A DNA stretch of 64,000 nt, from assembly GCA_951230915.1 (NCBI GenBank), contig OX579634.1:12426725-12490724 (forward strand), written 5' to 3'. The position numbers and the translations under genes were made by a program. Origin of the DNA: Antitrichia curtipendula. Taxonomy: Eukaryota; Streptophyta; Bryopsida; Hypnales; Leucodontaceae. The notes beneath the pieces are model-generated. The model saw nothing but the letters and a program-made list of their open reading frames with translations, made no database searches and was not told the origin of the DNA. The number at the start of each line of letters is the position of its first letter. Positions within the stretch are counted from its first letter, which is position 1. Below are positions 37,749 through 49,762 of the stretch, one piece after another.

Positions 37749-39530
37749 TTCATGCAAAAGTTTGAATAGTGCCAAAACTACTCATAATTACTAATTTGAG
37801 ATAGTATAAAGATAGTGTAGACCACATTATATTGGTTTTATTTAAAATACTTTGAACTTTCATATAAGTGAGCCTCTCAAATTCACATTCTTCTTTAACG
37901 TCTAAAAGACCGTAAGGTCACCACATGGCTTCCACATCTACATTTGTAAAAATTTTGATATCTAAACCTCACTAATAGTCCATAATCAACAAAGAGACCA
38001 TAGATGATTTTCTCTGCTAAATCCATCGCTGCAATCTTATTGAAAAATGATTGAGAGTGCAATTTTTGGTGAATTCTTTGAGAATAGAAAAGGCATTGTG
38101 GGCTGCTACTTCACATTCTCATATCTTTTTTCTATACCTCAAAATGATTTGGAAAAACTACACATCAATACTATGATGATATACACATGTGGAAAAAAAT
38201 TCAGAATTTTTGGAGCACTTTTGAGGATTCCAATTTCAACATTTTGATTTATGCATACATACAAAGTATTCCCTAATCAAACATATTTCATCAATCTTGT
38301 CAACGGTGACATTTTCTCAAAAATTGTGTGATTCTATTGATCTTTTTATTTATTTATAGAAAAGCTAAATAAGTCTTGTTTCATTTCAGTGGTAGCAATC
38401 ATCAAAATTATTCCACACAAATGGAAAATTATGCTTCTTACAAGAGCTAGTCAAGAAAAGAATTGTACTATGCCTAAACACCCCCAATCCTTTAGGGGTT
38501 AACTACTGCAAATTAGTGTTATTATTGAGGAGCATAGTAATTAGGTTAACTTATATAATTAGTAGTTTAACTATTTGATCTCATATTACTATGATCTTAT
38601 AGGATTGTAGCAACCATAGAATTCATATATTTTTGGTCAATTATTTCTCAATTAAAAAATATGTGTTCTAGAGTATCCTAATTCCAACAATTTCACAAAG
38701 TTTGAATCCCTATTCCCTCCTAGTGATATTTGTTTACTTTCCTTTATACAAAAATGGCAAATCTATGGATCATTAATTCATTGTGTAGTATGTTTTGGTG
38801 ATTTTGGTCCTTTTTCTTTAGGAGAACCTTAGCCAAAAAAGTGATCATTTTGTGAATTTGAATTCAACTAGTGACATGAAGGTTCATCAAGTCTAATTCC
38901 TACTCTAATTTTGATTGTTCCAAGCCTATTATATAGGGGGATGATTTTGTAATTACAATGACATACTAGAGAATTTTGCACCATAATGTTCTTAATTATA
39001 GTATACACGTTTGAAAAAAATATCAATTTAATTCTTTAAAAGAAATTATATTTGAATTGATTTTTTTATATTTTATTCAAAAATTCACAATAATTTAAAA
39101 TATCTATCATCAAAAATAAATAAAATTTACAACTTTTTGAAAACCTATGATTACTTCTTTGAAAATTAAAAAATTCAATCATACATAAAGTAGGCCAGCC
39201 CAATTTCGCCTTGTTGTACATATTTGTCCTCTACTTTTAGGCTCAATTTCATCCTTTCAAACATCCAAATCTACCTAGAAAAATCTCCAAAATCCTTCAA
39301 GTTAGATTCTAATTTAAAAATTAAAAATTAAAAATTCAATTTTTAATAAACTCAATTTTGGTAATTTTACATTACTATTTTTGGATTTGACATCACTAAT
39401 TATTACTTTGATATGTCTATTCAGTAAAAAAATCTTAATGAGCGCTCAAGTCTAAACATTCATCGCTCAATACTCATCATTCGTTGCTCCTCTCACATTC
39501 TAGCATCGTTGCTATTTGAGTTCATTTGAT
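37749..39530. repeat. Copy 2 of the direct repeat, interrupted by a TTAA element
   Basis: It carries the same ordered blocks as 34860-37140. Relative to copy 1 it is interrupted by the element at 37895-38502, and its middle part (38840-39330) holds different AT-rich repeat text, including a GCACCATAATGTTC-type fragment. Confidence 0.6.
37895..38502. mobile_element. TTAA element with a matching empty site in the window
   Basis: TTCTTTAAC at its left and TTAACTACTGCAAATTAG at its right are continuous in copy 1 (35321-35344), where a single TTAA joins the same flanks. Removing 604 bases restores the empty arrangement exactly. The left terminus is CGTCTAAAAGACC and the right terminus is ATCCTTTAGGGG. 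Non-coding apart from a 66-codon frame without resemblance to any family I know. Confidence 0.85.
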
Positions 39531-40305
39531 TTTGGTTTTTATAATCGTTTATGTCATATATATGCCTTTTTTGTCAATCGATTGACGTCTTTAGTTTTTA
39601 TACTTATTTGATTTCGTAAGCTAATTAAAACAATTGTTTGGTAAAAATCCAAATTTTAGTATTTTATATCAAAATTTTGTTGTTGTTGTACTTTTGAGGG
39701 ACTTTGTTGGTTTCTAGTGCTCAAAGATCATTGGCTAGACTTGAACTGAACTAAGTCTCACTATCTTGGATCCAAAGATTTAGCCCTCAGAAAATACTAG
39801 GATCCCAAGTTGGGGTCTATATATTTTTGAGAGGCTCATTAGCACATCAAAAAGATACACAAATCAAATTCTGGTACATGAAGCATTTCCAAAAAGTTCA
39901 ATACAACTATCATTTGAATTTGAGGTCAAATATCTCTTTAGATTAGAGTAAAGATATGTAAATTTGGAACTATTTTTCTAAAGAGGAATTGCAGTATCAT
40001 AATTATATTATCAAAAAAATTGTCTGGTCTCTCCAAAGTATTATTTATCATTGATTTTAGATTCTTTTATGCAAGTTTTTATCAAACTTTAGATTTTTTT
40101 TTATCAAACTTTAGTTTTTATCAAATTTTGGATAGAAAATGTCTATTCACAAGTTGTGATACTAATATATTGAACTGGGTCCAATTCAACCAAGGAAAAA
40201 TTCTAATAGGGGGTGGCATTGCTTGGCAATTGTTAATTTGTCTAGTCAAATAGCCTTAGTTACAAGGTTGGCAAGTTTCCTTATTTTGGTGAAAGTTCAT
40301 AGTAG
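39531..40305. other. AT-rich intergenic DNA, no gene seen
   Basis: A local triplication of ATCAAACTTTAGATTTTT-like words near 40075-40135 is present. No supported frame. Confidence 0.35.
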
Positions 40306-42116
40306 TTAATCCCTAAAGGACCAAAAGTCCACTTATGATCTCAATTTTTGGCATGATTTTTTGAAACTTTTATTGAAGATAGAAAAGTGCATTAGTTTTG
40401 TAAAGTTATATTATTTAATTTAATTGTTGCTTAAAGGTCATGCCACCCGGAGCTCAGAATGGAGGTTGCCATGCAACACATTTTTTTGGAAGAAAATCCA
40501 AAATAGAAACTTTCAAATTCTTTACTGATAGAAAAATGCTTTTGTCTACATGAAAAGCTTTGAATTCATTTTATTTGGACTATGATGAGAATGTTATGAA
40601 AAATCTTGTTTTGGAGGCAATCAAAACATCTTTAAAAAATACACTTAAAGGATACATTATTGAACTCAATTTTCACAATTTATGAGGAAAAAAATTCCTT
40701 ATGGATTTGTTTTCTCACTAGAACAATCTCACCATTGGGATTTGTGTGTTTTAGTTCCATCATAGAGCTAATAACAATTCATTTTTTCCTTCTATTTCAT
40801 AATGACTCTACTTAACCATTTTAACCCCTAAAGGTCAGAGACTATAAATTCACCAAAACTGCTATTTCTAATACAAGTACCAAATTTTAGCAAAAAAATA
40901 TTTTTGGAAAATTGAACCGTAGGATCTTGTATTAAACTAGTTTTAGAAGGTGTGGAAATGTTTTTAGAAATTTCCACCGTGTGGATTGCAAGCTAATAGC
41001 GTTTGGATTGACAAAAATCCTTTTCTTGTCCCTGCGAAAATCCGGGCAGCTGCACTTCACAAGGTTACATTTGTATGAAAAAATGTCCAAAATAGTGGTT
41101 ACTCTTTGAATTCATTCTTCAAGTCAAGTTGGCTACATGCTTGAAATTTTCAGATAATTTGTAAAACATATTGGAAAAAAATAGTAGGTAGAAAGAGGTA
41201 GAGAATGTTCAAAACACTAAGTTGTTAAGAATTTAAATATGGAATTGAAAAAAATGCCAATCCCAACGGTAGAAATACTGTAATAAACAATCTACATCCA
41301 ATATTTTTATTTTTTCTCAAAAATATTGAAAATTTAGTTAAATAAAGGACTTCAAAGTTTATTTTAGAGTAGAGATTCCATAACTACCCTCAAACTAAAA
41401 CTCCTCATAACTTTCATCTCATTAATCAAAATGGAATGATTCAAAGCTTCCCACGTATATATAAATCTAAAGAATCAATTTCAAATTTTTATTTTTAAAA
41501 AAAGTGATTTTTAAAGAAGTTTTTTCAGCTGCCCGATTTGCCCTCTAACCAATGAAAATGACATATCATGCATTAAATTTTTAATCACGTTGTCAAAATT
41601 TATGAAAATTGTTGGGCCTTAAAGCTACTCCTCGGGCACATCTTGTGTGAAAATTTCAAAGAAAAATAAATAAAAATTCCGGTCATAGTGAGCTGCCCAA
41701 AATCGCTATATTGTCAAAAAACGGTGTTTGGTCTTTTAGGGGTTAAAAGAATGAAAATCAAAGTTTTTGCTTGTGAATATTTTTCCCAACACACTCAACT
41801 CAATTTTTCAACACACAATTTTTTTGATTCAAAGTCTATTTTACAGAAAAATTAAGTTAAGAACAGTCAAAGTCTTAAAATGTAATTAGACAAGGTTAAA
41901 TAAACATTCTTTCCTTCACTTTAAAGACAAACATCTTGCAATCTATGTGGTGGAAGTTTTTGAAATTTCTTCCATTCAATTTCATACTAGTTAAGTGCAA
42001 GATCTTATGGTTAAATATGCAAAAAAAAAATGATTCCTAAGGATTTTGCAATTTGCAATAGAAAGGGCAGTTTTGAACTTTTTCTGACAACAAAGAGGTT
42101 TGGGTCTTGAAGAGGT
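40306..42116. mobile_element. Outer TTAA element split by a nested TTAA element
   Basis: The left end TTAA-TCCCTAAAGGACCAA and the right end GTCTTGAAGAGG-TTAA belong to the same type as 48837-49762, in reverse orientation. Its two halves align to that copy when 40821-41746 is removed. Confidence 0.7.
40821..41746. mobile_element. Nested TTAA element, 926 bp
   Basis: TTAA at 40821-40824 is followed by CCCCTAAAGGTC. GTCTTTTAGGGG precedes TTAA at 41743-41746. It is the reverse-complement relative of 23956-24911. The host element around it, read in the uninterrupted copy at 48837-49762, has a single TTAA at 49208-49211 at the corresponding place. Confidence 0.8.
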
Positions 42117-42339
42117 TAATTTCAAACATTTTTAAACCTCTTTCTAGTCCATTTTTTCATTTCCAAGTACAAATTCGGTTAAATATCCACGGGAGTAGGT
42201 CCCAAGACATTTGATTTTCCAAACCATGCTTTTACAATTGGAAGTGCAACTGCTATATTTCATTTTGTTTAAGCAATTGTAAAAAAGAATCAACTAGCAT
42301 GTAACTAAAGGTTGGTTCCCCATGTACATTGGTAGGTGT

Positions 42340-43265
42340 CAGTAAACATTTTAAATCTTTATAAGATCTACAAAATATAAAATGACACTTAAATAGTACA
42401 TTATGGTTGTAGCTTGGTTGGTGAAGGAAATACTAACATTAGAACAAATCACTAAGTGTTTCTCTCTTATAGTTGAATTACAAATTTTAGATTTAACTTA
42501 ATATATTTGTCTTTATATATTTAATCCCCAAATGCCCAAGGTACCATATTTTGGTGTCAACTAAACTTTGAAGCTAAACAAAATTTGATCAAAATACTTT
42601 ATTTGAGTAAATTATATTTCTTGTTGAACATCCTTTATTGTCTATTTTAAGAATCAAAAATCCAATTTTGGAAAAAAAATGTTTATGATTTTTCCACTGA
42701 AAATTTTATACAAGGATGTCCATTGCAAATTTTGATTTTTAAGCGTTAGACTCATGGAAATCAACCTCAAATACACTAGATCTTGGAGGAAATTAACATT
42801 GAAAATTCATAATTTAAAGAGATTGTAGAGTAGATTTTGAAAAGTTGTAAATGGATTATGGTTATGCACATTATGTCCTTTAACTTCATAATATTTTATG
42901 ACCTCAATTTTAGATTTGATATGAAAAAAGGGATTAAAAGACTTCCAGTCACTTTTACAGCTTTAATGTCTTCTTGATCAAAAATTATAATCTTTCAATC
43001 CATAATCAATATAATTGTTATGTTTTCCTTTCCTATGTTATCTATAATACATCTAGTTTGAATTTTTAAGGTTGCAATTTCAAAAGAGTTGATGGAAATT
43101 ATCAAAATTTTATCTTTTTGTGTAATTTTAAGCAAACTTTATGAAGCTCAAAAAAGGCCTTAGACACTTTGAGGGTTGAAAATGGTATAAAAGTGATGTT
43201 CTAGCTCAATTACAAGAAACCTCTAGCAATCAATAAGAAAATATTGGATTATTTGGATTGCAAAA
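42340..43265. repeat. Copy B of the large inverted duplication (partner 33590-34860)
   Basis: It is reverse complementary to copy A on both sides of the inserted element: TAAGTGTTTCTCTCTTATAG on one side and TCTAGCAATCAATAAGAAAA on the other. Confidence 0.7.
42521..43179. mobile_element. TTAA element inside copy B, about 350 bp shorter than its partner
   Basis: It starts TTAA-TCCCCAAATGCCCAAGG. It ends CACTTTGAGGG followed by TTGA, a decayed TTAA. The interior is the reverse complement of 33675-34692, apart from the missing middle. Confidence 0.65.
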
Positions 43266-44413
43266 AATAAGAAAACTGCCGTGTATGCAGCAATGGCTAA
43301 TCAGTAATAGTGTGTGGTGTTTTTGAAGAGATAGAAGGGATAGTGAGAGCTAGTTTGGTCATTGAGTACCGTAATTTATATGTCAACATTTTTTAAATGG
43401 AAGTATTGATTTATACTCGTTATTCCAAGTTAGCAAGTCTCAAATGATATGGGATAATGTTAGTATCAAATGTATTTGTGTATCCATGTAGGCATATCCA
43501 TATGGGACATATTGGCATTTTTGGTTGGTGATTTTTTATTTTAATATTTTGATCCCTAGGCAAATTTTTTGAAGTCTTTTGTCTAGTGTTTTGTAGGGGA
43601 CATGCATTCTTGTAAGGATCATAACTTTGTGATTTAGGTATAATCTCTAGTAGTCATCAAATAGTTTACCTACTAAAGACGGGCCTTCAACCACAAAACT
43701 GAGCTTTAAGTTTCTTGACCCTCTATACTCCCATTTTGTGACCTTTTATTAATAAAAACTTTTATAATCTTTTTTCAGAGATGAAATCACATGTCTTTTT
43801 TTAAGTTATTAGTTTTTAGATTCTTTTGTGAAAATTTGAAATTACTATGAATTTTCAAAGAAGAAATGAAGAAAATTCATATCAAATATGAAATAAAATT
43901 TAAAAATTTAAAATATTCACTATGGGTGTATAATATAGTTCACCACAATGTATGTCAAAATTCTATGTCATTCTATAATTAAAATATTAGTAGACCATGG
44001 TTATGGGACCAATGTTCAAATTGCAATAAAATACTTAATTTTAGGAATATTTAAAAAATTTTAATTATGAAATGAGCTCAACGTTACAAGCTTCATTTAT
44101 TAGTTGGAACCAACTTGAAGAAAGATCACATTTTTTCTCAAATCAAAATCAAAATCAAAAAGAGACGAATTCACAAAATACACTAAAATAGCACCATTTT
44201 GTTAATTATTTTATTAGCATTTTCTTCTCTAGACTAAAAGGCAGCAATACAATATTAAAGTTTTTTTCAACATCACTAGCTCCAAAATTTGTTCAAGCAA
44301 CTTTTAAAGAGAATTTACATGAAAAATACTCTTTTTTTCAATCATGCAACACTTCTAGAAAGTGATTCCAATGTGAACAATATCAATTTTTGGTGTTGGT
44401 GGTATTCCAAAGG
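43266..44413. other. AT-rich intergenic DNA with a dispersed repeat fragment
   Basis: The part 43770-44040 (AGAGATGAAATCACATGTCT, then GAAGAAAATTCATATCAAAT and TATGGGTGTATAATATAGTT) belongs to the repeat type that forms the inverted element at 47850-48836. No gene seen. Confidence 0.4.
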
Positions 44414-45324
44414 TTAATTCCTAAAAAATTGCGGTATTTGGAAGCCCAAAATTGCTTCAAAATACTCGTACTTGAAGCAAGACTAAAATCTTCATCTATA
44501 TTTATTCTTTAATAAATCTAACCAAAGAATATTTTAGTTAATTTGTTTCAGTACAGTGAAAATCTTCATCTATTGCAAGTAAAATGTGGGCTAAACTTCA
44601 AAAAATAATTTTTTCTAGTCCATTCTAAAGGTGAAGTTCTTTTCTTTCAACATTTTTAGAAAAAAAACTCGTATGACCCATAACTTGTTTATTTTAGTCA
44701 ATATATTGGAAAATGGGTTGATAATCCATAGAAAAAAATTTATCCAAGAAATTTTCAGATTTATCTTTTACAAATTATTAAAATGAAGGTACTATTGGAT
44801 GAAAGAGAAAATTAAAATGAACAATAACTTTGACAATAATTTATTAAAAATTATAAATACCAATAGTGATTTTGTTCCAATAAGCAATATGTATTTTATA
44901 TTTTTATATATATTTGGAAGTTTTCATATTGATCTCAAAAGCCACTTTATCTTTTATTTTGTCGGGTATTTTGTATGACCTTTATTGCCTACAAAATAAA
45001 ACTCTTCATAATTTTCATCTCATTATTTGGAATTGAGTAGTTCAAATGTTTTTGTGTAAGTATCAATTTAAACAATAAAATAAAATAAATCAACCTTTTC
45101 ATATAATATATTTTTAACTATCCAATTTGACATTGAAATTTTAAAAATCCATATAATTATTGCAATACTTATTGGAATGATGCAAATCAAAGCTTGACAT
45201 TTACATGAGGATGATTAGCATCCATCCTATAAATTTTATCTAAAAATTCAAATTATAAAGCTAATAGATCCTACTCTACTATTCAATAAACCTTAAGTAA
45301 ACTCCTCTATTCTTTAGGGGTTGG
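44414..45324. mobile_element. Decayed TTAA element, about 911 bp
   Basis: The left end is TTAA-TTCCTAAAAAATTGCGG. The right end is TCTTTAGGGG followed by TTGG. The left interior (GAAGCCCAAAATTGCTTCAA and ATACTCGTACTTGAAGCAAG) differs from other members, so this is a separate sub-type. Confidence 0.5.
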
Positions 45325-47849
45325 AAAAAACATTGACTCAAATAAAATTAATAAAAAAAATTATAATTTAGAATTGAATTGGAACAAAATTCTTAAATAT
45401 TGAACTTGGTATGTCATAAACCAAAGATCTCGGGGAGGTCACTCTGCGAAAAGTAGAAAACCACGTGAGTTAAACGATAGGGTGAATTTTATTCATTGGA
45501 GCAAAAATTTATAAATGATGTAGATCTATTTTAGCCTGGATTTAATTCTTGAAACATCATTATATATAAAATAGGATATTGAAAAATCTTTTGATTTAAA
45601 AAAAAAGTAGGTATAAAGTAGTGTGAATAAAATCATAGAAGAAAAAAAATTAATTTTAGGATGAGTATAATCCTTAGTCCTTCTAAAGGATGAATGAAAA
45701 ATATTATGTTTTAACTATTTAACGCTTTATACAAGAAGATGTGTTAAAAATGAATCATCAAAGATGCTTTCTTAGTGTATTTTGGTACCTCCTAGCTCCT
45801 TGTTTTGAATCTCAAATTTAGCCATGAAAATGGTCTCTTTTGAATTTGAACCCAACTAATAAAATTAAGCAAACCGAGTCTAGTTTCTATTCCAATAGGG
45901 TTTCTAAATAAAGATTTGATTGTTGGCATAGTTATCATTAAAAACTTCTACTTTAATTGCCTTCAAATAATGTGAAACATTGTAGAAAATTGGCAACTTG
46001 TTATAAATTGGAATGTTTACAAGTTGGGAGTTCATAATAACAAATTTCATAATTTTTGGGCCTATAAAACATAAGTTTATGACCTTGATACACCAACATT
46101 TTCAAATTAAATATTTTAGTGAGTGTAATATGAAATGTCAATTAGATAATAAAGCGATGAGAATTCCAATGATAAGAAACAATTGATGAAATTAAAGGAT
46201 AGCCCAGAAGCATAATGTGAAATTTGTATTTATTAAAAGAGTGAAAATTGAATCAAAATGTGCATTTCAAAGGTCAAAACACCATTTACAAGCTAGGCTT
46301 ATCCTTTCATGTGCTACACTTACATTGGCCAAATCCCACCAATCTATTGACTTTTTTATCCAAGCACCCAACCACCTATGCTTTGGGATTTAAAAACAAA
46401 CAAACAATAGCTTATTATATAAATCTAACCGCATATAAAGATGGCCAACTTGATTCTTCAAAGCATCACTTCAAGTGCAACTTCATTTAAATATTTTTAA
46501 TAATAGAAAAAGCACTTCAAAAACAAATTGACCACATTCTGGTCGTTCAGAAAGTTAAGGGTTAAATTTGATCCTAATTTTTTACGTATGTTGCATATTT
46601 TTATGCCCAACATTCACCCCAAAATCTTTCATTATCAAACAAAACAAAATTCCTAAAGTTTATAAATACTATAGCGTGCCAAAAATTAAGTTAGATTTTC
46701 ATTTATAATTACCTATAGGGTGCTTAAAATTAAGACCAAGTAGCTTTTTTTCTACTAAAAGGGTCCTTTGAAATCATGATTACTAAGTAAATAGCCTCCA
46801 AACAAATAGGTGGTTAATGCACGTGGTTACAAAACATAAGGGGAAGTGACCTCCCCGAGCCAAAGATCCATTCAATTCCTATTACACTAGCTATGATGCT
46901 ACTCAACTCAATTGTACAATGCACTTGTTATTGTGTACTTCACTATACCTTGTAATCCATACATACATGCATCAAAAGTTTTTATTCGCTATTCAACTAT
47001 TATTTCACAATAGGTATGATCCTAATTTTTTCTACTTTTATTTTTTACCCAATTTCCTATAGTCACCGTATGGTAGTTAAAACAAAAATTTGAGGCATTT
47101 AAACATCTTCCTACAATAATTCAAAATTTTATTTGAGGTTTAGGGTTGATCAATGCATCATATACACTCTAACTATTGTTGAACACAACCTATACAAACA
47201 ACACATGAATAAACATCATATATCAAACAATTCATACAAATTAATCATATATGCACAATAGGAGGAAAAACCACAAAAATTTAAAACTCCACAAGTAGTA
47301 GTATTTATATTGGCTAAGCCTCACTTACACATTCTTTCTAAAGTAACCACTAGTGAAGGACATGGGACTTTTTATTTTTTCATATAAAAAATTCAAGTTG
47401 AAATTACACATTATCCAAAAAATACCAAAACGAAATCCAAATAGCCCAAAAATAATGATTTTATCAATCCACTAATTTAGAAAACAATGGTGTGTGCAGT
47501 GTGCTACAATAAATTGAAGCACGGAATCCTAAAAACTTGGTGAATATTGTGATTCTTGAAGGCTTGAAATTTACTAGTGCAAGAGTGAAACTAGTGCAAA
47601 AGTGAAACCAATTCATTGACAAAGTAAAAAATTATTTGTTTATTTGGAAAAAAGCCATGAGTTGCATCAAACTTACTTGCTTACTTGAAGATTTTCAATA
47701 ATTCCATCATGTAGTTAGAAAAGGAGTTAAAACTACATAAAGTCATATGTAAGCAATCAAGACAGTATGGCCCTAAATGATATACTTTGAGACCGTATAT
47801 TCAACCTCAATATTCTTTGTTCTATATGCTCTATTTTTCCATAAAATAT
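45325..47849. other. AT-rich intergenic DNA, no gene seen
   Basis: A small frame at 46248-46490 has no recognised family. Fragments near 45780-45960 (TTTGAACCCAACTAATAAAA) resemble 38860-38900 and 48580-48620 and are dispersed repeat pieces. Confidence 0.4.
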
Positions 47850-48836
47850 GAGAGGAAATTATTATATTTTTTTTATTATTTCTTAGAGATGAAAATCACT
47901 TTTCTCCTACATGTCCTAGAATTTTTAAATCTTTTGGAGGTCATTTAAATTTGTTGTGATTTTGTAAAGAATAAGTGAAAGAATTCAATATCAAATACAA
48001 ATAATGGTAAAAAAAACTGAAACTTTCACCATTGCAATACATGGTGTCACGGTATATCATATGTTAGTGTCACATCTAAAATTTTGATCAAGAGTTAGAA
48101 TGTACAAGTTGCCAAAATACACTAAAAGAATATTTTTTGTCATATATTCTTTAGCATCTTCTATGTAAAGAGATCAATAATACCTCAATGCGTAAAGTTA
48201 GTCCACCATTGGCTATTGATACATTCAAAAACTTTAAGAAAATTGTAGTCCATTATCCAAAAATTTGTATGTGAGGTCACTTTCTTGATCCAAATGCATA
48301 TTGGGATTAACACGTAAAAGACGCTAAACATTTTTTTGTCTAGTGGATGACTTCATCTAAGACCGTAGAATGTTAAAAAAAAACTATTTTTCATCCATTC
48401 AAAAAAAAAGTTGCAAGAGTACATTTTCATTGAATAGATTTGCAAATTCCTTCATAATGGTATCATAGACTTTTTACAAGAAGAGTATACTTAATCCATA
48501 TCTCATTCTTATAGTGTATTTTGGCCATATCTTGTTATTTATTCTTGATGTGAATTTTAGCCATAGTATTGATATTTTTGAGTTTGCGTCCAACTAATGA
48601 AATGAAGCTTATCAAATTCAAATTCTACTCCAATTGGAAATTTCAAAAAATTTATAAATTTATATATTTTATCTTTATGAACTTTAGACCTATAATTATA
48701 GTTTGTTGATTATCTAATTCTAAATTGACGCAATATGTTTGGTTTACACCATAATATTATACACTATAATGTACATCTATGGTGAAATTTTCAATTTTTT
48801 TGAATAAATTCTCTACTTGATATGAATTTTCTTCAT
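47850..48836. repeat. Inverted-repeat element, about 1 kb, of a second dispersed family
   Basis: Bases 47985-48070 (AATTCAATATCAAATACAAA, then CTTTCACCATTGCAATACAT) are mirrored by 48740-48836, which read inverted as AATTCATATCAAGTAGAGAA and TTTCACCATAGATGTACATT. It ends exactly where the next TTAA element begins. Related single arms occur near 5.6, 6.1, 38.95 and 43.9 kb. Confidence 0.5.
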
Positions 48837-49762
48837 TTGACCTCTGAAGGACCAAGGTCATTTTTCTGTCAAAAACCACTCAGAATTGCCATTTCTGTTG
48901 CGTTCATATGAGAAAACAAAAAATATGTTTCTTTTAAGAATCTAACCATATGATCTTGTACTTGACTTGTCTAAGATCATGTGCTAAAAATTTCATGGAA
49001 TTTGATTGTATACATTGGAAGATACTAGCATTCAAAGTTTTAAAAAAAAGTTGTTTTGAACACTAGCATGCAATTTCAGATGACTTTGACCGCCCTTTGT
49101 GGAATTTTTTGCATTGTGGACTTTGAATTTAAATTTTTTGTATTGAAGAAATTGAGTTGAAAGTCTAGGAAACAAATTTCAAAAGAAAAGTGTTTGTTTT
49201 TCATTCTTTAAAAAATTGTCAAATAGAAGTAGGTCCAAGATTGAAAGAAAAATTAAACCATTAATAGCTCTAAGATGGGATTGAAACAAAATAATCCCAA
49301 TTATGGTGAGATTTCTCTAGCAATAAAATTTAACCTTGTCAATAAAAAAAATTTTAAAAATTTTAAAAATTTCATTCAAAAATGAATCCTATAAATAATT
49401 TTTCAAGAAGATGCCTAAATTGCCTGAAAAATTAGATTGTTGACAACTTTCACATCACTAATCCAAATAGAATGAATCAAATATAGACAAAAATATGATT
49501 TGTAAGTAAATAAAATTTGAAAATTTAATTTCATGTTTTTGTGGATTTTTTTTCCCTGCCTGATGAAGTGAAAATTATGTTTAAGAGGGCATAACTTTTG
49601 GTCTTGATCACTGATTGACATAAAAAATATATTCCCACAAAGCTAAGAAGTTTGTCTATCTTATGAAAAAGTTTCAAAAAGTTTCATTAAAAATTGAGGT
49701 CATAGGAACTTGCCTAAAATCCATTTTGGCCCTCGAGGGGACAATGGTCCTTCATGGGTTAA
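48837..49762. mobile_element. TTAA element, 926 bp, uninterrupted reference copy
   Basis: The left end is TTGA-CCTCTGAAGGACCAAGG. The right end is AATGGTCCTTCATGGG followed by TTAA at 49759-49762. It supplies the empty-site comparison for the nested insertion at 40821. Just downstream, GTCCTTTAAGGA-TTAA at 49942-49956 looks like another right end whose left end was not located. Confidence 0.7.

Noticed and set aside
46248..46490. 80-codon frame
   Set aside because: Isolated in AT-rich DNA, no resemblance, and no splice or promoter context.
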